59,925 bases of DNA, from NCBI GenBank assembly GCA_038238015.1, contig JBBRYA010000015.1, positions 1 to 59,925 on the forward strand. The letters run 5' to 3'. The notes beneath the pieces are model-generated. The model was given only the letters and a program-made list of their open reading frames with translations, ran no database searches and had not been told where the DNA came from. This document shows, one piece after another, positions 15,578 to 23,027 of the stretch (the first letter of the stretch is position 1; each line of letters begins with the position of its first letter). Origin of the DNA: DASQFQ01 sp038238015 (GTDB lineage Bacteria; Actinomycetota; Thermoleophilia; Solirubrobacterales; Solirubrobacteraceae). A program made the translations under genes and the position numbers.

Positions 15578-16963
15578 GTGAGCGCGGGCCACTACGACGA
15601 GGCCTACGACGACCGGGGCGAGCCGCGTCCCCACTACCGCGACGCGCTGGACGCGCTCGCCGGGCGCGACCTCCCCGCGCTCGAGGCGGAGCTGCGCGAG
15701 CACGTGCGCAGCCGCGCGGTGCGCTACGGGTCCACCGGGCCCGACGCCTTCGTGGTCGATGCGGTGCCGCGACTGTTCACCGCGCCCGAGTGGGACGAGC
15801 TCGAGCGCGGCCTCGCCCAGCGCGTTCGCGCGCTCGACGCGTTCCTGCGCGACGCCTACGGTGAGCGCCGGATCGTCGAGGCCGGGGTGGTGCCGCTGCG
15901 CCTGATCGAGGACGGCGCGTTCTATGAGCCCGACATGCAGGGCGTCGAGCTCCCGCTGTGGGCGGGCTTCGCGGGCCTCGACGTCGTGCGCGGCGCCGAC
16001 GGCGGCTTCCGGGTGCTCGAGGACAACCTGCGGATGCCGACCGGCATCGGCTTCGCCCCGCTCGCCTGGGAGGTCGTGGGGGAGGTACTCGGCGATGCGC
16101 TCCCCGGCTACGAGCCGGCGCCGGGGGCGGCCCTCGAGCGCTTCGCCGGCGTGCTGCGCGCGGTCGCCCCCGACGGTCGCGACGAGCCCTCGGTGGTCGT
16201 GCTCGGCGACGGCTTCGAGAACGACGCGCAGTGGGAGATCTCCGACGTCGCCTTCCGCCTCGGGGTGCCGATGGTCACGCTCGACGACCTCGAGCAGCGC
16301 GACGGGCGCGTGTACGCGCGCGTCGACGGGCGCCGCCGCGAGGTCGACGTCGTCTACCGGCGCTCGAACTACCACCTGCTGCGCGACGAGGATGGGTCGC
16401 CGAGCGCGCTCGCCGAGAAGCTGCTCGAGCCGATGCGCCGCGGCACGGTGACCGTCGTCAACCCGCCTGGGGTGGGGATCGCCGACGACAAGCTCGCCCA
16501 CGTCTACGTCGCGGAGATGATCCGCTTCTACCTCTCCGAGGAGCCGGTCCTGGCCTCCGCGACCTCCTACGACCTCGCCGGCGACGACACTCGCGCCGAG
16601 CTGCTGCCGCGCCTGGGCGAGATGGTCGTGAAGGTGCGCGACCGCGTCGGCGGGGAGGGCGTGCTGATCGGCGAGGAGGCGGCGCAGGCGGCCGAGGACA
16701 TCGAGCGGCGCCCGCAGGACTACATCGTCCAGGAGATGGTCGAGCTCTCGCGCCACCCGACGCTGATCGGCGGCGAGCTCGTCCCGCGGCGCATCGATCT
16801 GCGGCCGCTGATCGCCTTCGACGGCCGTGACGACGCGGCCGTCCTCGGGGGTCTCACGCGAGTGGCGCTCGGCGACGGCTCGAAGGTGGTGAACATGGCG
16901 CAGGGCGGCGGCGTCAAGGCGACCTGGACGGCCGGGCCTTTAGAAGACCCGAAGCGCTCCTGA
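15578..16963 (+). CDS. circularly permuted ATP-grasp type 2 protein
   Basis: A 461-residue protein matching the circularly permuted ATP-grasp family: VLEDNLRMPTGIGFAPLAWEVVGEVL near residues 147-172, YRRSNYHLL, VNPPGVGIADDKLAHVYVAEMIRFYL, and YIVQEMVELSRHPTLIGGELVPRRIDLRP towards the end. Family members are predicted amide ligases, usually encoded with an alpha-E protein and a transglutaminase-like protease. Those partners are absent here. The GTG start lies 10 bp after the upstream stop. The N-terminus is shorter and more charged than typical. Confidence 0.85.
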   Translation: MSAGHYDEAYDDRGEPRPHYRDALDALAGRDLPALEAELREHVRSRAVRYGSTGPDAFVVDAVPRLFTAPEWDELERGLAQRVRALDAFLRDAYGERRIVEAGVVPLRLIEDGAFYEPDMQGVELPLWAGFAGLDVVRGADGGFRVLEDNLRMPTGIGFAPLAWEVVGEVLGDALPGYEPAPGAALERFAGVLRAVAPDGRDEPSVVVLGDGFENDAQWEISDVAFRLGVPMVTLDDLEQRDGRVYARVDGRRREVDVVYRRSNYHLLRDEDGSPSALAEKLLEPMRRGTVTVVNPPGVGIADDKLAHVYVAEMIRFYLSEEPVLASATSYDLAGDDTRAELLPRLGEMVVKVRDRVGGEGVLIGEEAAQAAEDIERRPQDYIVQEMVELSRHPTLIGGELVPRRIDLRPLIAFDGRDDAAVLGGLTRVALGDGSKVVNMAQGGGVKATWTAGPLEDPKRS

Positions 16964-16976
16964 CAGACTGCTTGGG

Positions 16977-18959
16977 ATGGCCGAGCACGAGCGCCGCCCC
17001 CACCTCACGCCGAAGACCCCCGAGCCCAAGGGCGGCGAGCGCAGCCCGTCGCGGCTGAACATGCGACGTCCGCGCTTCATCGTGATCGTGCTGGTCCTGC
17101 TCGCGATCAACTACGCGAGCGTCGCGCTGCTCGGCCCGGGCCGTCAGCCCTCGATCAAGGTCCCCTACAACCCGACCTTCCTCCAGCAGGTGGACGCCGG
17201 CAACGTCGAGCGCATCTCGACCAAGGGCCCCACGGTCACCGGCAAGTTCAAGACGGCCGTCAAGCCGCCGGAGAACGCCAAGGGCGCCGCGGCGCGCGAC
17301 TTCGAGACCGAGATCCCGAGCTTCGCCGACAACGTGCAGCTCTCCAAGCGGCTCGAAGCCAAGAACGTGATCGTCCAGGCCGAGCCGATCAACTCGGGCA
17401 GCCTGCTGCTGAACATCCTGCTCGGCTTCGGGCCCGTGATCCTGCTGGTCGGGCTGTTCGTCTTCCTCGCCCGCCGTGCGGGCGGCGGCGCGGGCGGCAT
17501 GGGCGCCCTCGGCGCCTTCTCGCGGTCACGCGCGCGGCGCTCGGAGGGCGGCGAGCAGCGGGTGAACTTCGCCGACGTCGCCGGCATCGACGAGGCCAAG
17601 TCGGAGCTGACCGAGATCGTCGACTTCCTCAAGAACCCCGAGCGCTACCAGCGCCTCGGCGGCCGGATCCCGCGCGGCGTCCTGCTCTCGGGCCAGCCGG
17701 GCACCGGCAAGACGCTGCTGGCCAAGGCGGTGGCAGGCGAGGCGGGCGTGCCGTTCTTCGCGATCTCCGCCTCGGAGTTCGTCGAGGCGATCGTCGGCGT
17801 CGGCGCCTCGCGCGTCCGCGACATGTTCCGCGAGGCAAAGGCCGCGGCCCCGGCGATCATCTTCATCGATGAGCTCGACGCGATCGGGCGCTCGCGCTCC
17901 AGCGGGGTCGGCTTCGGCGGCGGCAACGACGAGCGCGAGCAGACGCTCAACCAGATCCTCACCGAGATGGACGGCTTCGACACCGGCGACACGGTGATCG
18001 TGATGGGCGCGACCAACCGCCCAGAGATCCTAGACCAGGCGCTGCTGCGCCCCGGGCGCTTCGACCGTCGCGTCACCGTCCCCCCGCCCGACAAGGACGG
18101 ACGGCGCAAGATCCTCGAGGTCCACACGCGTTCGCTGCCGCTGGGCGGCGACGTCGACCTCGACCGCCTGGCCTCGACCACCCCCGGCATGGTCGGCGCC
18201 GATCTCGCCAACCTCGCCAACGAGGCCGCGCTGACCGCGGCGCGGCGCTCTCACGACAAGGTCGAGCAGGCCGACTTCACCGACGCCCTGGAGCGCATCG
18301 TGCTGGGCGCGCCGCGCGGCACCGTGCTCTCCGATGAGGACCGCCACCGCGTCGCCTACCACGAGTCCGGCCACGCGCTCGTGGGGATGCTCACGCCGCA
18401 CGCCGACCCCGTCCGCAAGGTCTCGATCATCCCGCGCGGGATGGCGCTCGGCGTGACGCTCTCGGCGCCCGACTTCGACAAGGCCAACTACGAGGAGCAC
18501 TACCTGATCTCCAAGATCAAGGTCGCGCTCGGCGGCCGCGTCGCCGAGGAGGTCGTGTACGGCACGATCACCACGGGCGCGGAGTCAGACATCGAGCAGC
18601 TCACTCAGATCGCGCGCCACATGGTCGGGCGCTGGGGCATGAGCCGCCTGATCGGGCCGATCGCGGTGCTGCCCTCCGAGGCGCGCGGGCCGATGCTGCC
18701 CGGTGCCGCGGAGACCTCGCCGCAGACCCAGCATCTGATCGACGAGGAGGTCAAGCGGATCGTCGAGGAGGCTCACGACGAGGTCACGCGGTTGCTCACC
18801 GACAACCGCGAGCGCCTGGAGTCGCTGACCAGCGCGCTGCTCGAGCACGAGACGGTCGACGAGGACCAGGCCTACGCCGCGGCGCAGGTGCCCCACAAGG
18901 CGCGTGAGACCACGGCGGGCGCGCCGGCGCTCGTCGCCTACGAGGAGCCCGGCAGCTAG
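16977..18959 (+). CDS. ftsH: ATP-dependent zinc metalloprotease FtsH
   Basis: A 660-residue membrane AAA+ protease that degrades misfolded membrane and regulatory proteins. Transmembrane helices are at about 33-52 and 143-163, with Walker A GQPGTGKT at 239-246, Walker B FIDELDAIG and the second-region-of-homology arginines in LLRPGRFDRR. The zinc site is H462ESGH466, with the third ligand D in GAESDIEQ. The substrate-gripping pore loop reads FVEAIVG (268-274) instead of the usual FVEMFVG, so the conserved aromatic residue is isoleucine. CAGACT, 7 nt before ATG, may be the -10 box. The gene overlaps the convergent epimerase gene by 4 bp. Confidence 0.96.
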   Translation: MAEHERRPHLTPKTPEPKGGERSPSRLNMRRPRFIVIVLVLLAINYASVALLGPGRQPSIKVPYNPTFLQQVDAGNVERISTKGPTVTGKFKTAVKPPENAKGAAARDFETEIPSFADNVQLSKRLEAKNVIVQAEPINSGSLLLNILLGFGPVILLVGLFVFLARRAGGGAGGMGALGAFSRSRARRSEGGEQRVNFADVAGIDEAKSELTEIVDFLKNPERYQRLGGRIPRGVLLSGQPGTGKTLLAKAVAGEAGVPFFAISASEFVEAIVGVGASRVRDMFREAKAAAPAIIFIDELDAIGRSRSSGVGFGGGNDEREQTLNQILTEMDGFDTGDTVIVMGATNRPEILDQALLRPGRFDRRVTVPPPDKDGRRKILEVHTRSLPLGGDVDLDRLASTTPGMVGADLANLANEAALTAARRSHDKVEQADFTDALERIVLGAPRGTVLSDEDRHRVAYHESGHALVGMLTPHADPVRKVSIIPRGMALGVTLSAPDFDKANYEEHYLISKIKVALGGRVAEEVVYGTITTGAESDIEQLTQIARHMVGRWGMSRLIGPIAVLPSEARGPMLPGAAETSPQTQHLIDEEVKRIVEEAHDEVTRLLTDNRERLESLTSALLEHETVDEDQAYAAAQVPHKARETTAGAPALVAYEEPGS

Positions 18960-19900
18960 CCGACGGCCTGGCCGCGCTGCACGCCGGTGTCGCCGCGCGC
19001 GACGCGGTCCAGCGGCTCCTGCTTCGCCGTGCCGTCCTCCTCCAGGTAGTCGCGCCACGAGCGCGTGGGGGCGTAGCCGAGCAGCTCGACCGCCTTCGCG
19101 CAGGTGATCCCGCTCGCGTCCTCGCGGTCGAGGTCGCGGATTGCCACCGCATCTCCGTGGTGGTGGCGGATCAGCTCCGCGAGCGGCCGGTTGGCGTGGT
19201 TGTCGGGCGAGGCGATGTAGAAGACCTCGTGGCGGTCGAGGTCTGACTCGGCCGCCAGGCGCAGCGCGTCGGCGAGGTCATAGACGTCGATGTAGCTCCA
19301 AAAGCTCGCGCTCGGCGAGCCCTCGGGATCCTGCAGCGCGCGCGAGAGGTTGGTCGCGTAGTTGGCCTCCCACTGCACCCAGCTCGGGCGGATCGTCAGC
19401 GCGCTGATGTCCGAGCGGCGCATCGCCGCGTCCATCAGCTGCTCGGAGAAGTGCTTGGCGGTCGCGTAGGGGTCCTGCGGGCGGATCGGGTGGCGCTCGT
19501 CGACCGGCGCGTAGTCGGGCAGGAACTCGCGCTCGGGGAAGAAGAAGCCCGGCACGGTCTCGCTGGACACGTTGACGTAGCGCGGGACCTCGAAGCGGAT
19601 CGCCGCCTCCAGCGTGTTGAACACGCCCATCAGGTTGTTCTGGAAGACGACGTGGGGCGGGTTGCGCGTGGGCTCGGGGATCGCAGCGGCATGGATCACC
19701 GCGTCGTGGCCGCGGACGACCGCGAAGGCCTGGCCGGCGTCGGTCAGGTCGGCCTGCATGTAGGCGGGCGCACCCGGCGCCGGCGCTTCGAAGATCGGCG
19801 ACCCGAGATCGCAGGCGCTGACGTCGTGGCCGGCCTGCTGGAGGACGTCGACGGTGGCGGCGCCGACCTTGCCGCGGGAGCCGGTGACGAGGATGCGCAT
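18956..19900 (-). CDS. NAD-dependent epimerase/dehydratase family protein
   Basis: A 314-residue extended SDR with the N-terminal Rossmann motif MRILVTGSRGKVGAAT, VIHAAAIPEP, the catalytic YATAK and a C-terminal substrate domain. The sugar or carbonyl substrate cannot be inferred. ATG 19900 is supported by a TATGGT hexamer 8 nt upstream; longer in-frame extensions run into the divergent SnoaL-like gene. Its 3' end overlaps the ftsH stop convergently. Confidence 0.85.
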   Translation of the reverse strand: MRILVTGSRGKVGAATVDVLQQAGHDVSACDLGSPIFEAPAPGAPAYMQADLTDAGQAFAVVRGHDAVIHAAAIPEPTRNPPHVVFQNNLMGVFNTLEAAIRFEVPRYVNVSSETVPGFFFPEREFLPDYAPVDERHPIRPQDPYATAKHFSEQLMDAAMRRSDISALTIRPSWVQWEANYATNLSRALQDPEGSPSASFWSYIDVYDLADALRLAAESDLDRHEVFYIASPDNHANRPLAELIRHHHGDAVAIRDLDREDASGITCAKAVELLGYAPTRSWRDYLEEDGTAKQEPLDRVARGDTGVQRGQAVG

Positions 19901-19908
19901 GGCCGGGC

Positions 19909-19918
19909 ACCATACGCT
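19909..19918. promoter_or_regulatory. overlapping divergent -10 elements
   Basis: The 25-bp gap between the epimerase ATG (19900, minus) and the SnoaL-like ATG (19926, plus) contains TATGGT on the minus strand (19909-19914) and TACGCT on the plus strand (19913-19918), overlapping by 2 bp. They lie 8 and 7 nt from their start codons. Both transcripts would be leaderless and mutually exclusive. Confidence 0.5.
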
Positions 19919-19925
19919 GGCACCC

Positions 19926-20330
19926 ATGACGGACCCGCGCCAGCTCGTCGAGCGCCTCCACACCGAGCTCTTCGCGTCGGGCGACCTCGCGACGCTCGAC
20001 CGCTTCTTCGCCCCCGATGTCGTGTCCCACGACATGCCGCCCGGCTTCCCGCAGGGGATCGAGGGGGTCCGGCGGTTCTTCCAGACGTTCCGCGACGCGT
20101 TCCCCGACGTCGAGGTATGCGTCGACGAGATCGTCGTCGAGGGCGAGCGCGCCGCCGTCGCGACCACGATCTCAGGCACCCATCGCGGCGAGCTGCTGGG
20201 GATCGCCCCGACCGGCCGGCACGTGGCGGTGACCGGGATTGACCTCGTGCGCGTGGCGGACGGCCGGATCGTCGAGCACCGCGGGCTCACCGACACGGTC
20301 GGGCTGCTGCGCCAGCTCAGCGGAGGCTGA
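19926..20330 (+). CDS. SnoaL-like ester cyclase/NTF2-fold protein
   Basis: A 134-residue alpha+beta-barrel protein of the SnoaL-like family: an N-terminal helix LVERLHTELFASGDLATLDRFF, VSHDMPPGFPQGIEGVRRFFQTFRDAFPDV, and a closing strand IDLVRVADGRIVEHRGLTDTVGLLRQL. Family members are cyclases, hydrolases or ligand-binding proteins of secondary metabolism or detoxification; the substrate is unknown. It shares a 25-bp divergent promoter with the epimerase, hinting at a related role. Confidence 0.85.
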   Translation: MTDPRQLVERLHTELFASGDLATLDRFFAPDVVSHDMPPGFPQGIEGVRRFFQTFRDAFPDVEVCVDEIVVEGERAAVATTISGTHRGELLGIAPTGRHVAVTGIDLVRVADGRIVEHRGLTDTVGLLRQLSGG

Positions 20331-20359
20331 CGGCGGGGCCTCGGCGCCGGGCCCCGCCG
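20331..20359. terminator. hairpin between convergent genes
   Basis: A perfect 10-bp stem (CGGCGGGGCC / GGCCCCGCCG) with a 9-nt loop starts directly after the SnoaL-like stop and ends 11 bp before the stop of the convergent small secreted protein gene. It lacks a T-run, but its placement suggests bidirectional termination. Confidence 0.55.
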
Positions 20360-20369
20360 CTCGCCCGGC

Positions 20370-20573
20370 CTACTGCTTCGCCGACCAGGCCACCTCGCCC
20401 GAGTCGCAGGTCATGAGCGTCGCGCCGGAGGCGTCGCGCAGGATGCCCTTGAGCTGCCACGTGCCCGACGCCTTGGAGTGCGCCTTGTCGAGCTTGCCGG
20501 TCATCGAGCCCGACGCGAGCGCAACGCTCGCGAGTACGGCGCACGGCGTGGTGATGCGTCGGTGATCCAGCAT
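20370..20573 (-). CDS. small exported protein of unknown function
   Basis: A 67-residue protein starting at ATG 20573, which has a very strong ribosome binding site (GAGGAGGAGAC). The N-terminus (ITTPCAVLASVALASG) looks like a signal sequence. The mature part, GTWQLKGILRDASGATLMTCDSGEVAWSAKQ split over two strands, resembles the C-terminal unit of larger secreted actinobacterial proteins with a 'cysteine-x-SG-x-x-x-W-x-A' ending. A longer in-frame extension to 20759 crosses hairpins and is not preferred. Its function is unknown. Confidence 0.65.
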   Translation of the reverse strand: MLDHRRITTPCAVLASVALASGSMTGKLDKAHSKASGTWQLKGILRDASGATLMTCDSGEVAWSAKQ

Positions 20574-20947
20574 CGAGTCTCCTCCTCGAGGCAGTCCAGC
20601 GTGGATAGGGAGGGCGGCGCTGGGGCCCCGGCGGGCCGCCCGCGAGGCCGGCGAGCTGCAGCCGGTCGTTGAATTCAACGAGCCGGGCGCCGTGAGGTTG
20701 CGGCTACCGACGTGCAGAAGGCCGGCACCGAGGCCGGCCTTCCGGGAGAAAGTGGCCACCGCTCGGTGGCCTCGCGGCGCTGGGCGCCGCGGTCAAATCG
20801 CTACAGCGGGCTGTATGTCAGCCCCTGCGGTCCGGCGGACTGAGCTCGTCCATTGGACGGTCCTCCGTGGGTCGCTGTCGAGAGCCAAGCTATCACGGCG
20901 GGAGCGCCAGTCAGGCTCTTTTCAGGTCATCTGCCGATGCTCTGCGC
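20574..20947. other. non-coding region rich in dyads; possible structured RNA or operators
   Basis: This 374-bp gap lies between the divergent small secreted protein gene and the membrane protein gene. It holds a perfect 16-bp palindrome TCGTTGAATTCAACGA (20666-20681), a 9-bp-stem hairpin AAGGCCGGC/GCCGGCCTT (20718-20741), and GGCCACC-GCTC-GGTGGCC near 20754-20771. It also holds GCGGCGC-TGG-GCGCCGC (about 20775-20791), TACAGC-GG-GCTGTA (20802-20815) and CGTCC-ATT-GGACG (about 20848-20860). No known riboswitch core or tmRNA/RNase P signature was recognised. Confidence 0.5.
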
Positions 20948-21796
20948 ATGGCAACTACTGGCGAAGCCGCCTCGCGAACCACGAGCACCGACACCGGCAC
21001 CTCCGATCGAGCGAGCCGCGGCAGGAAGATGCTCAACAAGGTCCCGGAGGTCACGCTCTACTTCTGGATCATCAAGATCCTGGCGACCACCGTGGGTGAG
21101 ACGGCGGCGGACTTCCTCAACACGAACCTCAACTTCGGCCTCACCGGCACGAGCCTGGTCATGAGCGGGGTCCTCATCGTGGCGCTGGTCTTCCAGTTCC
21201 GGCTGCGTCTCTACGTGCCGGGGGTCTACTGGGTCGCCGTCGTCCTGATCTCCGTCGTCGGCACGCTCATCACCGACAACCTGGTCGACAACTTCGGGGT
21301 CGCGCTGCAGACCACCACGATCGCCTTCGCCATCGCGCTGGCCATCACGTTCGCGGTCTGGTACTCGAACGAGAGGACACTCTCGATCCACACGATCTTC
21401 ACGACCAAGCGCGAGGCGTTCTACTGGCTGGCCGTCCTGTTCACGTTCTCACTGGGCACGGCCGCGGGCGACCTCACGGCCGAGAAGCTCAACGTCGGCT
21501 ACCTGAACTCGGCGCTGCTCTTCGCCGGGTTGATCGCCGTCGTCTATGTCGCCCACGTCAAGCTCGGCCTCAACGCGATCCTCGCCTTCTGGATCGCCTA
21601 CATCCTGACCCGGCCGCTGGGCGCCTCCATCGGCGACTACCTGTCCCAGGCCAAGAAGGACGGCGGGCTCGCCCTGGGCACGACGGTCACCAGCATCATC
21701 TTCCTGCTCACGATCCTCGCCGTAGTGGTCTTCCTAACCATCACCAAGCTCGACCGGACCGAGCACCAGGACGGCGCGGAGCCCGCGCGAGCCTGA
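20948..21796 (+). CDS. multi-pass membrane protein (COG4705-like)
   Basis: A 282-residue integral membrane protein with a Ser/Thr-rich cytoplasmic N-terminus (about 30 residues) and about eight hydrophobic helices. The two halves are related: KVPEVTLYFWIIKILATTVGETAADFL (split for comparison) corresponds to REAFYWLAVLFTFSLGTAAGDL later on, with matching GETAAD/GTAAGD motifs, indicating an internal duplication. It resembles uncharacterised 'membrane-anchored protein' COG4705. Charged residues within helices (D, E, K) suggest ion or small-molecule transport, but this is unproven. ATG 20948 is chosen as the first Met before the conserved part. Confidence 0.75.
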   Translation: MATTGEAASRTTSTDTGTSDRASRGRKMLNKVPEVTLYFWIIKILATTVGETAADFLNTNLNFGLTGTSLVMSGVLIVALVFQFRLRLYVPGVYWVAVVLISVVGTLITDNLVDNFGVALQTTTIAFAIALAITFAVWYSNERTLSIHTIFTTKREAFYWLAVLFTFSLGTAAGDLTAEKLNVGYLNSALLFAGLIAVVYVAHVKLGLNAILAFWIAYILTRPLGASIGDYLSQAKKDGGLALGTTVTSIIFLLTILAVVVFLTITKLDRTEHQDGAEPARA

Positions 21797-21815
21797 CGCT
21801 CGGGTCGCGTCGGAG

Positions 21816-21886
21816 AGGCGCCGACCAGAATCGAACTGGTGTAAACGGCTTTGCAGGCCGCTGCGTAGCCACTCCGCCACGGCGCC
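21816..21886 (-). tRNA. tRNA-Cys (GCA)
   Basis: A 71-nt cloverleaf on the minus strand: acceptor GGCGCCG/CGGCGCC with discriminator U, anticodon stem GCGGC/GCCGT around the loop CTGCAAA (anticodon GCA), and T-loop TTCGATT. U at the discriminator position is the cysteine identity element. CCA is not encoded. Confidence 0.95.
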
Positions 21887-21920
21887 GGGGGCGGCTACAT
21901 CCTAGGTGGCCGTCGGCCGC

Positions 21921-22757
21921 TCAGTCGTCCCAGTCGGGCGCGAAGCCCGGGTCGATGCCGCGGCCGTCCTTGGGCAGCGCGTCGATCCGCGCGCGCTCCT
22001 CATCGGTCAGATCGAAGTCGAAGACCTCGAAGTTCTCGGCGCGCCGCTCGTGGCTGGAGGCCTTCGGGATTGCGGAGACGTTGGGCTGGTCGAGCAGCCA
22101 CCGCAGCGCGACCTGACCCGGGCGCTTGCCGTGCGCCTCGGCGATCTCGATCAGCGCGCCGTCCTCAGCAACGCGGCCCTGGGCCAGCGGCGAGTAGGCG
22201 GTGAGCATGAAGTCCTTCTCGACCGCGCGCGCCAGCAGCGCCGACTGGTCGAGGAACGGGTGGTACTCGACCTGGTTGGAGAAGATGGGCGCGAGCTCGA
22301 GCGCCTCGTCGAGCAGCGCGACGGGGAAGTTGGAGACCCCGAGCTGGTGGATCAGCCTGTCCTGGCGCAGCTCGACCAGCGCGCCGAGCGTCGGCGCGAG
22401 GTCGATGTCCTCGTTGGGCCAGTGCAGCAGCAGCAGGTCGAGGTAGTCGGTCCCGAGCGAGCGCAGCGAGTCCTCCGCGGCCGCCCGCAGCGCGGCCGGC
22501 TCGTACTCCTCGCGCCAGATCTTCGTGGTCAGGAAGATCTCCTTGCGGTCCACGCCGCTCGCCGCGATGCCTCGTCCGACTTCCGCCTCGTTGTCGTAGG
22601 CGCGCGCGGTGTCGATGTGGCGGTAGCCGATCTCGAGCGCGTCGCGCACCGCGGCCTCGGCCTCAGGCCCCTCGATCTGCCAGGTCCCGAAGCCGAGCTT
22701 GGGGACGGTCGTGCCCTGGATCTCGAGGGCCCGCATGGAAGCGTCGATCGTGGTCAT
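21921..22757 (-). CDS. aldo/keto reductase (2,5-diketo-gluconate reductase type)
   Basis: A 278-residue NADPH-dependent TIM-barrel reductase: LGFGTWQI, GYRHIDTARAYDNEAEVG (catalytic D and Y), the lysine in FLTTKIW, the histidine in LLLLHWP, GVSNFPVALL, and the NADP-binding AIPKASSHERRAENF near the C-terminus. The length and motifs match the DkgA/B-like group acting on sugars or methylglyoxal-type carbonyls. It stands alone between tRNA-Cys and tRNA-Val. Confidence 0.92.
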   Translation of the reverse strand: MTTIDASMRALEIQGTTVPKLGFGTWQIEGPEAEAAVRDALEIGYRHIDTARAYDNEAEVGRGIAASGVDRKEIFLTTKIWREEYEPAALRAAAEDSLRSLGTDYLDLLLLHWPNEDIDLAPTLGALVELRQDRLIHQLGVSNFPVALLDEALELAPIFSNQVEYHPFLDQSALLARAVEKDFMLTAYSPLAQGRVAEDGALIEIAEAHGKRPGQVALRWLLDQPNVSAIPKASSHERRAENFEVFDFDLTDEERARIDALPKDGRGIDPGFAPDWDD

Positions 22758-22807
22758 CCGAACCCCCTACCCCTCGCCGCCCCCTTGCTAGCCTTCGCCA
22801 CCCTCCC

Positions 22808-22880
22808 GGGCGATTAGCTCAGCTGGGAGAGCGCCGCCTCGACAAGGCGGAGGTCACTGGTTCGAGCCCAGTATCGCCCA
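22808..22880 (+). tRNA. tRNA-Val (GAC)
   Basis: A 73-nt cloverleaf: acceptor GGGCGAT/ATCGCCC plus A73, anticodon stem CCGCC/GGCGG around TCGACAA (anticodon GAC), T-loop TTCGAGC. A TAGCCT hexamer at 22789-22794 is a candidate -10 box. The 3' end abuts a truncated arginine deiminase remnant on the opposite strand. Confidence 0.95.
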
Positions 22881-22885
22881 TCTCG

Positions 22886-23020
22886 GAGGTCGTCGTTGTT
22901 GCGCGGAGTCAGCCGCGCCAGCTCGGGCCCGGGGCGGTGCAGGACGACCGTTCGCAGCCGCCCGACGTCGCTCCCCACCCCGTACAGGTGCTCACCGATG
23001 CGCCGAAGTATCGGGCACAA
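22886..23020 (-). pseudogene. arginine deiminase N-terminal remnant
   Basis: Read on the minus strand, this gives YGVGSDVGRLRTVVLHRPG followed by ELARLTPRNNDDL. That matches the N-terminus of arginine deiminase, which typically reads (F/Y)GVxSEVGxLRxVxLHRPGxELxRLTPxNxDELLFDD. Homology stops abruptly at about 22886, five bases from the 3' end of tRNA-Val; the remaining frame is antisense tRNA sequence. About 45 residues remain of an enzyme of roughly 400, so the catalytic residues are lost. It looks like the stump left by insertion or deletion at the tRNA 3' end. Confidence 0.7.
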
Positions 23021-23027
23021 TGCGGTC

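Noticed and set aside
20690..20890. tmRNA, RNase P RNA, SRP RNA or yybP-ykoY riboswitch in the dyad-rich gap
   Set aside because: None of the conserved core sequences of these RNAs was found; only unlabelled hairpins remain.
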